From positions 38,852,811 through 38,916,810 of the forward strand of contig OY282605.1 in the NCBI GenBank assembly GCA_958298945.1: a DNA stretch of 64,000 nucleotides. Reading direction: 5' to 3'. Of this stretch, positions 44,024 through 55,279 are shown one piece after another (the stretch's first letter is position 1; every line of letters starts with the position of its first letter). Position numbers and translations under genes: made by a program. The stretch comes from Atherix ibis (Eukaryota > Arthropoda > Insecta > Diptera > Athericidae). Under the pieces are notes generated by a model that was not told the origin of the DNA, did not search any database, and was given only the letters and a program-made list of their open reading frames with translations.

Positions 44024-44600
44024 TACAATACAGAAATTTGTCGAAAAAAAGCCGTTCGACGTATCTCGGCTTCAGCTCGTATGGCACCCAATTTCCTTGA
44101 TTTTGGATTATTTTCAAGACTTCCAAATGATGAAAAATGACTTTTTGAGTCACGCCCAATGAATCTGCAAGTTCTTGTTGCGTTTAACATGGATCTTCAT
44201 CTCCAATTTATTGTCTTCAAACTTTTTCACTGGTTCGGGACGTTCCTTACCTTCCACGTCGAAATCACCACTGTAGTAGAGATCGTTCTCTAATACAAGC
44301 CTCACCATAAGATTCGACAATCATTCGACATGCCTCAGGAGCAAATTTTTTCGAATTGAAGGCAGAAAGCGAAACTTCAGTGGGTAAAAATGTGTTAAGC
44401 TGAAATTTCGACATTTTTACCCACAAAAAAAATATAACATATAACGTCGATAGAAAGTCACAGATGTAATGACGAAGAGTTGCTGACAGATGCCTAAGCT
44501 TACAATTTAACATTACTGCTCCGATATTTTAGATCAGCATTTACTGCTAACGCCATCTATTGAAAAACGATAATTTATGAGATTTTTTAAATCTTAATTG
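44024..44600 (-). mobile_element. MarA mariner relic, N-terminal part
   Basis: Minus strand, from TAGATGGCG at about 44565: RHLSATLRHYICDFLSTLYV (reading of the leader), FNSKKFAPEACRMIVESYGE, ACIRERSLLQW, then DFDVEGKERPEPVKKF-like and LNATRTCRFIGRD. It ends at ATTATAAC, which corresponds to base 603 of the first locus. More complete at its N-terminus than the 0.1-kb copy. Confidence 0.85.
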
Positions 44601-44689
44601 ACTTTCTGCAATTAATTCAACAGCTTCTTTTAGAGTGAAATATTAGCTGGCATCCATTGAGAAAGTTTTGCTACTCAAAAAAGCTTCAA

Positions 44690-45065
44690 CTACTCTTGAT
44701 CATACAGATGAGTACTTCGCTTGTGTAGTTACGCAGACAATTTACGGTAGGGGGAATTAAGTTCCCATAATTAAAATAGATGGCATAGCGGGTTCGTTGG
44801 TTATATTGAAGTGTCATATTTTTGTTATGTTTACTTTATTCGTGCAGCAAAAGCGAAAAGAAATGGAATTAAATGTTTTTACACCGTCCAAGTCATGGAG
44901 GACGTACTGCAGTTGGTTTTGATGTTGAAGTATACATCACGTTGTGGTTTCTAGCAAATACTGAAAGTGTACCGACAAATTGCAGACAGATTTGATTTCA
45001 TCGAAAGCAGTGGCCATCGAATTTTATACCGCGTCGTAAAATGGTTTGTTAAAGTTAGTGCTTAT
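44690..45065 (+). mobile_element. PIF/Harbinger relic, 5' part
   Basis: 44880-45060 encodes, with breaks, VWFLANTESVRQIADRFDFI and SSGHRILYRVVKWFVKV, like the N-terminal helix-turn-helix region of HARBI1-type nucleases. 44720-44840 (AGATGGCATAGCGGGTTCGT TGGTTATATTGAAG) matches, inverted, 55.36-55.45 kb, so the element's 5' end is repeated there. Interrupted by the mini-mariner at 45066. Confidence 0.78.
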
Positions 45066-45636
45066 TACGAGGGTCATTCAACAAGTACTTAGCCTACAAA
45101 AGAAAAACAAACATTTTAGAAAGGTGGCAATTTATTTTTCCACATAATCTCCTTCAAGCTCGATACACTTGGCCCAGCGATGCTCTAACTTTTTTAACCC
45201 ATCCAAAAAATACATTTTCTCGAGGGAAGCAAAATAGGTCTCCGTGGCGACGATGACCTCCTCATTCGACCCAAATCTATTCTCGGCGAGTGATTTTTTC
45301 AGGTTTGGAAACAAAAAGTAGTCACATGGGGCCAAATCTGGAGAGTACGGTGTATGGGGCAGCAATTCGTAGCGCAATTCGACCAATTTGGCCATGGCGA
45401 CGGCGGAGGTGTGAGCCGGTGCGTTGTCGTGGTGGAACAGCACTTTTTTCTTCGCAAAGCGGGGCCGCTTTTTCTTCAATTCGACGTCAAATCGGCCCAA
45501 TAAGTCAGCATAGTAGCGCCCCGTGATTGTTTTACGCTTCTCGAGGTATAAGAATGTACTGCACGATGGTAAATTTCTTTTGTGACAGCAGTTTTATCGG
45601 GCGGTGAGGCTAAGTACTTGTTGAATGACCCTCGTA
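45066..45636 (-). mobile_element. 571-bp MarB deletion derivative nested in Harbinger
   Basis: Perfect ends TACGAGGGTCATTCAACAAG and CTTGTTGAATGACCCTCGTA with TA at both borders. It keeps the C-terminal third of the transposase on the minus strand (LGRFDVELKKKRPRFAKKKV, FHHDNAPAH, LAPCDYFLFPNLKKS, GDYVEK), then jumps at about 45547 (CTCGAGGTA) to the 5' leader sequence ACTGCACGATGGTAAATTTC. About 690 bp are missing relative to 16131-17393. It splits the Harbinger relic and looks recent. Confidence 0.95.
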
Positions 45637-46135
45637 CATATTGAAAATAGCTAACAGCATCCGAAATGCAAAATAATCAGAAGCAATTTGCAGCTATGAA
45701 AGGTGTACCCGGTGTTGTTGGGGCTATTAATGGTTCTCATATTAAAATCAATCCTGCTAAACGTGACAAACAAGCATACTGCAATAGGAAAAAATATTAT
45801 ACTCTGCTTTTACAGGGAATTGTAAACGCCGAGAAAAAGTTTATAGATGTGCACTGTGGGGAACCTAGAGCAATGCACGATGCATAGCTTCTACGAAAAT
45901 CGGCGTTTTACAGGCGTATTACTGAGGATGAGTACATAATTATACCAGGAGGAGTGCTACTTGGAGACTCAACGTACGGCGTAAGCAGATATTTACTTCC
46001 TCCGTTTAAGGGTTTTGGAAACTTAACTGAAAATGATTTCTGTGACATAAAATATTTAGATAATGAAGTCAACAACATACAGAATTATGAGTTTATTCAA
46101 CTTGCCACTTCACGTTGACAAGTTGAATAAACTCA
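45637..46135 (+). mobile_element. PIF/Harbinger relic, nuclease domain
   Basis: 45690-45887 reads FAAMKGVPGVVGAINGSHIK, YCNRKKYYTLLLQGIVNAEK and KFIDVHCGEPRAMHDA: the HARBI1-type DDE nuclease, where the first catalytic Asp (GxIDGxHI) is Asn here. Past a stop, 45950-46030 gives LLGDSTYGVSRYLLPPFKG with the second catalytic Asp. The third (Glu) block is not found; a foldback at 46089 disrupts the end. Clearly dead. Confidence 0.88.
46089..46134. repeat. foldback palindrome, 16-bp perfect arms
   Basis: GAGTTTATTCAACTTG (46089-46104) and its exact complement at 46119-46134, 14-nt spacer, inside the 3' end of the Harbinger relic. Confidence 0.95.
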
Positions 46136-47219
46136 GTATTTTGAGGTTATATTTGACTTTCGTCAGAAAGCTCTGCGTTCCATTGGGCAAGTACTCCCAA
46201 AATAGGCCCAATGGATGACAGCTTTTCTACATAATTTGTACAGAAAAACAAATACTTCAAATTATAGTAAAAATAAAGGTAAATATTTATTATCTTTAAA
46301 AAGAAAATTATGGAATAATTTCCCACGATTTTTATTTCCAAAAAATTCTCATCATTTTAATGCGAGCGAGAAGGTTCCCGTTTAGTATGTCTTCGAAAAG
46401 AAACTTTTTGGTTGCTGTATTGGGTAAATTTTTATGATCGGTAATTGTCTGAAATGCATTCTTTTCTAATAATTTAACCAGTCTTTGTATAACAGTTTGA
46501 TTGATTACTTTCACTAAGAAATTTGATCCAATTTATTCCATTTAAAAATAAATTAATTAAATTTTACTATTTGAAATTCAATTTTTAAAAATTCCAGTTT
46601 TTTTCAGAAATGAAGTAGAACATTTAAAGAAAAAACTATCACCAAATAATTTATGTTCACAAAGATTTTTTGCTTATTTTAAAGATAATATTTTTCCATT
46701 AGTATTCAGATATACCCAATTTCATCTGGTTTTTCTAGGCAATCGAATGCTCTGTCTAATTTCTTATAGCCCAATATTAATTTTGAAGGCGTAAATCATT
46801 GTAGGTTTATTGAATTTATATATTTACACAAGAAATAGTACAGCCATCTTAAAATTACATTGTTGCCAAATTGTGTCTTCAATAAACAATGCAGCTTTCA
46901 ATGCAGTTTGGCTGTCTGAAATGATGTAGATTATGGTGTTATGTTGTGGTTCCTTCTGATACATTTGCAAGCGCAAAGCTCTATGTTATATATTTCTCTC
47001 TCTATGATATATTTTCTGTTCTTCGAGTGACAGCACTTCCTCCTTCCAAAATAAGTCCTCCATTAGAACCACTTTGAACGACTGGCTTAGGTTAGGTTTC
47101 CTAGGCATTGCGTCCGAGAGTTGGTTGGCTTCCTGGAATTCTTTCCATTGGTTATGGTGGGTCTAACTATTGCCAGATATAATCATAGTACGTGTATTAT
47201 AAGTTGTAGTAAAAAGAAA
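46136..47219. other. AT-rich, unannotated
   Basis: No element recognised. A minus open stretch at 46514-46332 lacks any family similarity. Confidence 0.45.
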
Positions 47220-48170
47220 TCCATTATTTTTGCATTAAATTGAAGGTTTTATTTAGCATAGATAGAATAATACGATTTAGGTCAAATATGCATCGTTTTG
47301 TTCGATAACTTGTTGCCATTTTGGAGGTAATTTCATAATGCCTCTCTCATAGAAACCCTCGTCCCTATTGGCAAAAACTGGAACAGTCGATTTTCACAAT
47401 CTTCTCTTGAGGCGAATTTTTCACCTGCAAAATCATTCGTCATAGACAGGAAGAGGTAGTAGTCACTTGGTGCCAGGTCCGGACTATAAAGTGGATGCAT
47501 AAGAACATCCTAACCAAGGTCCCGGAACTTCTGGCGAGTCACTATCTATGTATGCGGCTGGCGTTGTCCTGATGGAACACAATTCCTCTCCTATTGGCCA
47601 AAGCTGGCCGCTTCTGGGCGATTGCTTCTTTCAGACGGTCCAATTGTTGACAGTATAGGTCCGAATTAAGAGTTCGGCCGTAGGGGAGCAGCTCATAGTA
47701 GATGATTCCCTGCCAGTCCCACCAAACACACAGCAAAACCTTCCTGGCTGTCAATCCTGGCTTGACCACCGTTTGCGCCGGGTGACCGCGATTTGACCAT
47801 GACCGTTATCGCTTGACATTGTCGTTAGTGACCCACTTTTCATCACCAGTAACCATCCGCTTCAGAAATGGATCGATATTGTTGCTTACGTGACGGTCGG
47901 ACTCGACGATTTCCATTATTTTATCGACATTTTCGACAATTGGCCTTCCAGAGCGTGGTGCATCTTTGACATCAAAATTACTGGAACGGAATCGTCGAAA
48001 CCAAAATTGCGCATGATTGGCTGTTACAGTATCAGGACCATAAATACTATTCACATTTTCAGCTGCCTGGCTTGCGTTTTCGCCTTTATCGAATAAAAAC
48101 TGTAAAATATGGCGTATTTTCTCTTTGTTGGTGTCCATCTTTGACGCGTGCTACAAAAATACTGAGTCAA
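47220..48170 (-). mobile_element. cecropia-like mariner relic (family MarF)
   Basis: Minus-strand transposase. 48138-47806: MDTNKEKIRHILQFLFDKGE, FWFRRFRSSNFDVKDAPRSG and VTGDEKWV (first Asp region), with the second helix-turn-helix deleted between ESDRHVS and FLKRM. 47769-47542: KVLLCVWWDWQGIIYYELLP, YCQQLDRLKEAIAQKRPALA and FHQDNAS (second Asp). 47540-47440: PDLAPSDYYLF-like third Asp. Similar to the SETMAR-type mariners. Terminal repeats not identified. Confidence 0.8.
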
Positions 48171-48174
48171 GTAA

Positions 48175-48290
48175 TCACAAAACTGTATGAGAAGCTTTTT
48201 TAGTCTAACGCCATCTAGTGCAATCAAATCGCAAAACTGTATGAGAAGCTTTAAATTTTATCTTTCTAACGCCATCTAGTGCAATCAAAT
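48175..48290. repeat. two-copy tandem repeat in mariner 5' leader
   Basis: CAAAACTGTATGAGAAGCTT and TCTAACGCCATCTAGTGCAATCAAAT occur twice in the same order, about 60 bp apart. It lies directly 5' of the MarF transposase. Confidence 0.92.
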
Positions 48291-48309
48291 CTAACGGGAG
48301 ATACAGACT

Positions 48310-49010
48310 CCTAAAGCCTGTATCTAAAAAAACTTATATTTTTGGTTGTAGATCCCAGATTTTACCAAAGAGCTTATGACACACCCTAAAGGTTCTAATT
48401 GCTTTATTAGTAACACTAGTAAGAGTTGAGTTCCAGGTAAACTTTTGGTCCACAATTACCCCTTAATATTTGACCTCAGTAGAGAAACCAAGTTCAGTTC
48501 CATTCATCTGGACCTAAATGAGGTTTCTTAGTGAATATAACTAAGACCGTTTTGTAAGGTTTACGGCCCTCTGCATATGACCCAAAATTGTTTCTTAAAA
48601 TTTCCCTCTGGTTATCAGCATAACTTTGAACTTCAAAGCCAGCTGCAGATAATTCAATGAGAAGGTCATTAATAACGAGTAACCAAAGTAAGTGTCAACC
48701 GTTGACGGCTCTAATATTCATTGAATAATTTCCCAATTTAGCTGTAATATTGCATCTAAAAAGCTAAGCCTGAATTCAGCTAATTATGGGAACTCTAATT
48801 TTCTTGCCGTTTTTTGTATGGACCCATAGAAGGTGTTATCAACTTCCCTGTCTATGTCCAGGAATACGCATAAAGCTATTTTCTTAGGAAGAAATAATTT
48901 TTTTTCTAATTTGTAGATGAATCCATGCAGGGCAGTTTCAGTAAATTTGCTTGTTTGATACCCAAACTGATTGGTACGTAGAGGATTAGTTCTCTACCCA
49001 AAAAATTGAC
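48310..49010 (-). mobile_element. LINE reverse transcriptase relic
   Basis: Minus strand, in order: CVFLDIDREVDNTFYGSIQK (first catalytic region, 48870), LLVINDLLIELSAAGFEVQS and YADN (decayed YADD, 48610), KTVLVIFTKKPHLG (48540), VDQKFTWNSTLTSVTNKAIR (48440) and KLFGKIWDLQPKI (48370). It matches a widespread arthropod LINE type with GYADD, VLFTRK, KLTWNxHI and KTWGLxPK, but I cannot fix the clade. Several stops. Confidence 0.75.
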
Positions 49011-51111
49011 CACGTCTTTATAGTTATTTTAATTTTTAATTAATGAATTTTACAAAATATTAAAAATATTTTTTTTTAAAACAGATCTTAGATGCAAAAA
49101 AAAAAAAATTCCAAATAAATAAATTCACAGAACAACAGGTAACAATCTTAATTTTACATCCACAATATTCAACAAATTTATGATAATTTTTTTTCTATTT
49201 AAATTAATTTTATTTTTATAGACCAGTTAAAATAATTCTTGTAGAATCGGTTTTGTTCATTAAACAATAGCAACAATAGCAATAACAACAGCAACAAATA
49301 CGATTATCCATATTTAAGGACCTCAGCGGCCATATATTATTCACAATTTCATTTGAAATACGTGCTTTTGTCTTGAGTATGATTTTTATGTTTTTTTTGG
49401 GGGGAAATTTCGATGGGGAACACTTAAAGCGGTGAAATATTTTTTATGGCATAATGCTTGGATACACGACTGTATATTTTATTCTTATCTTTATTTATTG
49501 TTATTGTTGAATGCATTAAGGGGCAAAAGTTTACGATTAGAAATGGCACAGGTACGTTAATGCTGCCAAATAACGTATGATGTTGAAAATCGTGAAAGAA
49601 GCCACGACAAGACAAGGGTGGTTGGTTAGGTGTTAACCGCAAATAACAGCTAAAGGAATTTGTAAGCTTTATCATCATCGTCTTAGTCGGAAAGTTTTCG
49701 GGGAAGATAATTTCTTTTGACAAGCCCAACTTATATTATTTTTTGTGTATTTTTTTTTCCCCATCTCCGAAGTCTCTGCCGCCAATTCGTGTTGTAAAAA
49801 TTATCATTTTATATTGTTTAGGTGAATATACGAGAATGATACTCTTAAGTTGGATTTAAGGAATCAAGTAGCAATAGAATATTCTCTGTTCTTCTTGAAT
49901 ATCTTCTGACGTGAAAAATATCCCTTCTTAAGTTAAAAATATTCCAAATGGCAGTTAGCTATTTTAGCCAAATAAGAAGAGATGATTGAAGTGATAATAT
50001 TAGCATTTTTTTTACACTTTCCTTTATATCCGCCCCTAATTCTTGATATTTTGTAATAATCTTTATTTATATTTTTTTTTCATTTTTCTCCATTCTTAAT
50101 AAAATATTTGAATTAAATTGTATTTTGTATCTTTTGTATAAGTGGCATTTTGTTAAAGGTAAGAAAATTATTCAAATAGAATTTAATCAAAATAATATAT
50201 TTTTTCGCAAATTATTTCTCATTTATCTACCTTTCTTTTGTATTGTATCTGAATAATTTTCATACAGAAGAAGAAAAAAAACCATTTAATTGTTCATATT
50301 CTCAAAAGAAATTTTTTATTTTTCCTTCAGTATTTTTATACAAGAAAATAAATTAATAGAATTTCTTTATAAAAATATTGAATTAATTTTAAGTCTATTT
50401 ATAAATTGTTCATTTTTGAAACAACAAAATTAGTTATTATTTTGCAAAAGATAAATAATGTTAGCAATGAAAAATGGAAGACATAATCTCATAAAATTTA
50501 ATAAAAATGAAAATTAAATATTTCTGAAAAATTCCTTTCTTTAAAAGTTTAAGATTTTTTTTAGCAATTTTATATTTAAATAAAAAAGTTTTCAATTGTA
50601 ATTATGCTACTTAAAATATTTAGTAAAAATTTTATTTATATGCTTACAAGAAAAAATATTGTATATTTTGTAAAATTACATATGAAAAGGATTATCCAAT
50701 TTGCAATCTTGAGAAAAAAGTTAAATCAAATTTTATTTTTTTTTCTATATTTTGATTAAATTTTTACAAGTTTATATAACAAATTCTTTACCATATTTTG
50801 TGGAGTATAATATTTTTAGATAATCAATTTTTATAGGACTTAATCCTTTTGAACTAATTTTTGATGAGTTTTTCGCATATTTCTGGTGGTAAATCGGCAA
50901 CTAATTTACGAATTTTCGATTATACGATCTTGGAGGCCAATTAATGTTAGTAAATCTCAAAACTATGCGTTCTGGGAGTTGAAATTTGTCATGTTGTGTG
51001 ATTTGTAGTATCATTTTTGTTAAAATTATATATAATTTAGATGATAATCTTTAAATTTAGATTCAAAAAAGTTTATTATCAAAAGGCCATAGCCCTCAGA
51101 ATTACCAATTA
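49011..51111. other. AT-rich, unannotated, with a CAA-type microsatellite
   Basis: 49263-49300 is an AACAATAGCAACAATAGCAA-type repeat. A minus frame at 49729-49424 is not recognised. The remainder is A/T-rich. Confidence 0.45.
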
Positions 51112-51959
51112 TACGAGATCTAGCCCTTCAAAGTAATCCCCACCAGATATTATACACTTGTGCCAACGTTTTTTCCAATCCTCGAAGCACTTTAAAAAAT
51201 TATTTTTTGTCATCTTGTTCAGCTCCTCCTTCGATGCCATCTTTATCTTCTCAATCGTTGCGTAGCGTCGTCCTTTCATGGGGCTCTCCAGTTTTGGGAA
51301 CAAGAAAAAATCACAGCGGGCTAGATCTGGGGAATATGGTGGCTGCAGCATTATTAGTTTATTGTTTTTAGCCAAAAATTCGCGCACAAGCAACGATGCA
51401 GGGGGCCTTATCATGGTTCAAAAGCCAATTTTTCTTCTTCCACAAATCTGGGCGTTTCTAGCGGATTACTTCACGCAACTTGTGCATAACTAGCAGGTAA
51501 TATTCCTTATTAATGGTTCTACCCTGTGGCAAGAACTCATGATGCACCTTGCTCCTGCAATCGAAGAAAACTATAAGCAAAACCTTCACATTTGACCGAA
51601 CTTGGCGCGCTTTTTTCGGTCTTGGCTCGTGCGGCAGCTTCCATTGAGATGATTGAGGTTTGGTTTCCACATAATAACCATAACCCTATGATTCGTCAAC
51701 AGTTATAACCCTCTGGAGCAAATTTGGGTCATTGCGGACAGAGTCCAAAATCTCCTTAGCAATGTTAATGCGATGCTGTTTTTGATCGAAATTGAGCAAA
51801 AATCGAAGACGAGCCAAAACACGTGCACTCAAAATGGCCGAACTTGTCGGCATAAGTGAGAGACATGAGTACCAACATAACGCCACAAAAAATCGAAAAT
51901 AGAATATACGGAACCCGTGGAAATTAAAAATTCGCGATACTTTTTGAACAGACCTCGTA
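51112..51959 (-). mobile_element. MarD mariner, N-terminally deleted copy
   Basis: 848 bp between TACGAGATCTAGCCCTTCAA at 51112 and TTTTTGAACAGACCTCGTA ending at 51959. Minus-strand C-terminal frames: ITVDES (first Asp region), KPQSSQWKLPHEPRPKKARQ, VLLIVFFDCRS, LPQGRTINKEYYLLVM, LLVREFLAKNNKLIMLQPPY and LARCDFFLFPKLES (third Asp). The whole helix-turn-helix region is deleted, and the segment with the second Asp (HHDNAPAH) is broken. The left terminus has also lost the leader present at 13671. Confidence 0.9.
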
Positions 51960-53540
51960 TTCTCTCCTTCTTCGTTGTTAAGGAAATATAGGCCAATGAC
52001 ATCTTAAGACCAAATTGCATACCTGAAAATCACTTTTTCTAGATATAATGACTATGTTGTAGTTATTTGAAAGTTGCGAGAGCTATATATAAAACAATTT
52101 GGCTTATAAACATATATTAAGAACCTCATTACTTTATTCGAAAATCGGTATTCAAAGTCTATTCTTCAACCCACTAATCGGCGTATCGTTTGCACATTTG
52201 ATGCTATTTATTTGCTAGTTAAATGAAAATTATTGTAAAATGATAAGTTTTTATCTAAACAAATTATAGACTTTAAATAGCATATATTTTTTAATTTGCT
52301 AAACAAATAACAAGGCTATACTTTCCCAAGAACAAAATGGATAATTTTATGTAAACTCATACAATAAAAATTACAGTCTTCTTAATAAATATATAGAGTA
52401 TAATATATAAAATTTTGGGCATATAATTCTCAAAAGTATTAATAGTTTTAAGTTTATAGTAAAATATACCCAAACAAAAATAGACAATAATTTTCTTAAA
52501 TATTTTCTCAAAATTTAGCATAATATTTTTTACAATCTTGAAAAAGTATGAGGTGGTTTTTGGAAAAATTTCTCATGAAAAAGTTTGTTTTTCAGTTGTA
52601 GAAAAAAAAATTGGTTTTGTTTAAAAATCAGTGTAAACTTTAGGATTAATTCTTTAATAAGTTCAACCCAATATATTTACAGATCAACACCAAATTTACC
52701 TTAGAAAATGAATAATTACTTCCTACCAACAAAATCTATACGCGTAAGTCGACGGTATAATTTGTTTATTGATCATTGTAACAATTTACCAACTTCGATG
52801 ATTTATGATTATTTGTGGTTTTTAAAAATTACTTTTTGTTCTTCTTTTTAGGGTAGAAGGAAACTTGATGAACTTTAATGTGAACAACAAAATTTTTTAT
52901 TGACAACATCCTCAAAACAAAAAGTTTGGAAATTAGAAAACTTTTACGAGGAATAAATCAATATGAAAATTATTTATGTCAATGGTCTTCTCCGATAAGA
53001 CTGTTTTTATTGGCCAAATATGATTATCAACAAATTATTTTTTTTGAAAATAAAATTAGTTATATTATTGGGAAATATTTAAAAAATATTGAAGAAAAGA
53101 ATTTATTTCGAAAGCAATTGGAAATTTTCTTCCAAGATCAGTAATGAAATTCTGTCACTTTTATCCTCAAATAATAACTTTAATTGAATTTCTATAAGTT
53201 TAATTGAATTTTACTACAACAAAAAAACTGTTATTAGGATTATTGCAAAAAAAATTGTAAATTTAAAAGCTAAAAAAAATAAATTTAAAAATTTCTTTTA
53301 ACGCATTAATTCTTCAATTTTTAGTTAAGTTATGAACCTTTTTATAGCTGCGCTCTCTACTCAATCACGCTGCCTCAACCAACTCAACTTTGATTCGATT
53401 TACGAATATTTACGCATCAGATTTTTAAATAATTTTTATTTGAAACAAATTTAATTATGCTATTTCTTTTTTCATAATAATCCATAAGATTTTTGCTCTA
53501 TATCATAACCGAAATAACATAAATAATAATTTTATAACAG
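51960..53540. other. AT-rich, unannotated
   Basis: No gene supported. A 72-codon frame at 52926-53144 is likely chance in AT-rich DNA. Confidence 0.45.
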
Positions 53541-53649
53541 TTTTGATATGGCCAGCCATTTTAATGCATTATCAATTTTGGGTGCCTGAACCGTGGTTGT
53601 GGAGAGTTCGAAAAAATGCATTTCTTAATTGTTGTTGTGCTATCTTTTG
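53541..53649 (+). CDS. weak candidate exon, unknown
   Basis: Acceptor TTTTATAACAG and donor TTTTG|GTAAAG flank 109 nt with an open frame that reads LIWPAILMHYQFWVPEPWLW then RVRKNAFLNCCCAIF. Trp- and Cys-rich, unlike the surrounding DNA. Its entry phase does not match the phase-0 end of K2P exon 3, so it cannot follow that exon directly. Unrecognised; may be chance or part of a mobile element near the Helitron. Confidence 0.2.
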
Positions 53650-54026
53650 GTAAAGATAAGTAGTATTGTAGTTCAATAATAAAGAAAAAATTTTAATTTA
53701 AAATTTAAAATAATAATAACAATTCTAATATAATTTCAAACGGACTTATTTCATTTTAACCGAACTATCTTCTACATTTAATCATAAAAACAAAAATAAA
53801 CTTAATAAAAGAATTTTAAATATGCACAAAATATTTATAAATATGCCAAAAATCTTATTTATAAAAAAATTTTTATAAAATATTACTCATTATAATTTTT
53901 CACTTATATAGAAATATTCATTTTTAAGGTGTAGAAAGTATCATTTTTTTGTTTAATATATTTTAATTAAAATTATTATTTAGGAATTATATTTTCTTAG
54001 CCTATAGTTTGCCATTTAAAATAATA

Positions 54027-55140
54027 CTAGTTACCTATTGCCCGGCGTTGCTCGGCCTTATTCAATTAAAATTAAAACTTGTTTTTTTGGTTTATGCCAT
54101 TAGTAGATATAAAATAATTGTTTATTCAAATTATTACTCCAACGCTTTTGGATATACAATATTTTTCGTTGTTCCATTTGGTGCATAAACAAACAAATCA
54201 GATGGTTTTCCAACTCTTGAAGATGCTACATATAGTTGGCCATGTGAGAAGCAAGGATTTTCAAGATTTAATCCACAAACTTGTAACGATTGTCCTTGCG
54301 CTTTGTTGATGGTCATTGCGAAAGCGTGTCGAATAAGAAACTGTAAGCGCTTAAATTCAAATGGCATATCAGTTGGTATGATTGGTATTTTTGGCAACAG
54401 TACATCTTCTCCTTTAAATTTTCCATTCAAAATTGTTCTTTCAATCACATTATTCATCAACTTTTTCACCGTAAGTCTAGTCCCATTGCAAAGACGCGGT
54501 GGATTAATATTTCGGAGAAAAATGATGGGCACTCCTATTTTCAACTTCAATACATGTGGTGGTATTCTTGGTAAATCCAGTGAGTTCAGAAATTCAGTGG
54601 GATAATTCACTGCTTCCTCTTGCTCCATAATTGTATCAATCGATTTATATGTTGTAGCTTCTCCTGGAACATTGAATTGAATGTTCATGTTAATTTTATT
54701 TACATCGATATTTTTGGCTGCTAATATTGCTCGGGAACTTAACCAATTGTGATTCTTGTAATTTTGGGTGATGTTTGGAAAAACTTTTTGAATCAACTCC
54801 TCTTTTGACGTTGTCAAATTGCAAAAATCTGTTGGTAAAGTAATGCAATTTGTGGTTGCATCAATTGGTATTTTTCCATTTCCAAAATCCAATAATTGTT
54901 TTAATTCAATTCGTAACGCATTTTGTTCTTCCTTTTCATTAGCACGTGACTGTGTTGTTCGTAATCTGTTCATTTCATTACGTTGTTCACGTTGTTCTCG
55001 ACTTTCATTGGATTTATAAATTCTCTCCAAATAAACAATTTTACCTTTCTTGAGTTTTTTTGCTAACCGATTGCCGTTCTTGAAATGATAACTAACCTCA
55101 AAATTACTTTGGTGTTCCTAAACAGTGTGCACTTAAAATC
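54027..55140 (-). mobile_element. Helitron, 3' portion with CTAG terminus
   Basis: Read on the minus strand, the element ends GCCGAGCAACGCCGGGC, a short hairpin with an A bulge, then CAATAGGTAACTAG and a host T: the standard Helitron 3' end (hairpin 10-12 nt before CTRR, insertion at A|T). The coding region of a PIF1-like helicase precedes it. The 5' TC end was not found; the right border is approximate. Confidence 0.85.
54134..55030 (-). CDS. Helitron helicase fragment: N-terminal R/E-rich region fused to PIF1-like C-terminus
   Basis: A single open frame of 298 codons. Residues 1-40 (NESREQREQRNEMNRLRTTQ SRANEKEEQ) resemble the Arg/Glu-rich repeat near the N-terminus of arthropod Helitron proteins. 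From about residue 45 it is the end of the SF1B/PIF1 helicase: GNGKIPI, PTEFLNSLDLPRIPPHVLKL, IIFLRNINPPRLCNGTRL, then AMTINKAQGQSLQVCGLNL (motif V region) and LYVASSRVGKPSDLFVYAPN (motif VI). The Rep nuclease (HUH) domain and the ATP-binding motif I are absent, so it cannot act alone. The open frame across an apparent deletion is notable. Confidence 0.82.
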   Translation of the reverse strand: MERIYKSNESREQREQRNEMNRLRTTQSRANEKEEQNALRIELKQLLDFGNGKIPIDATTNCITLPTDFCNLTTSKEELIQKVFPNITQNYKNHNWLSSRAILAAKNIDVNKINMNIQFNVPGEATTYKSIDTIMEQEEAVNYPTEFLNSLDLPRIPPHVLKLKIGVPIIFLRNINPPRLCNGTRLTVKKLMNNVIERTILNGKFKGEDVLLPKIPIIPTDMPFEFKRLQFLIRHAFAMTINKAQGQSLQVCGLNLENPCFSHGQLYVASSRVGKPSDLFVYAPNGTTKNIVYPKALE

Positions 55141-55279
55141 TAAATGCAAAATATAATGCATTATTGTTGAAAAATTGGAATACAAACAGTTCTACTAATA
55201 CTTACAATTCTGTTTTTATCTGTATTCGCGTGGACCAATTTTGCTACTGTGCAGTAGTTCGCAGTAGATTGACAATAAA
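55141..55279. other. unassigned flank of Helitron
   Basis: Probably Helitron 5' side or host DNA. Not resolved. Confidence 0.3.

Noticed and set aside
46000..46030. GGTTTTGG considered as the second K2P pore (GFGD)
   Set aside because: It lies in the Harbinger nuclease frame (LLPPFKGFGNL) and has no surrounding pore-helix sequence.
49424..49729. 101-codon minus-strand frame
   Set aside because: No family match, lies in unannotated AT-rich DNA and lacks supporting signals.
52705..52878. Possible short spliced frame (MNNYFLPTKSIR joined to GRRKLDEL-stop) with good donor GTAAGT
   Set aside because: All three frames upstream of the first piece hit stops at the nearest acceptor, and the product would be about 20 residues.
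52926..53144. 72-codon frame rich in Lys, Ile and Phe
   Set aside because: Composition is what AT-rich DNA yields by chance; no motif, no supporting splice phase.
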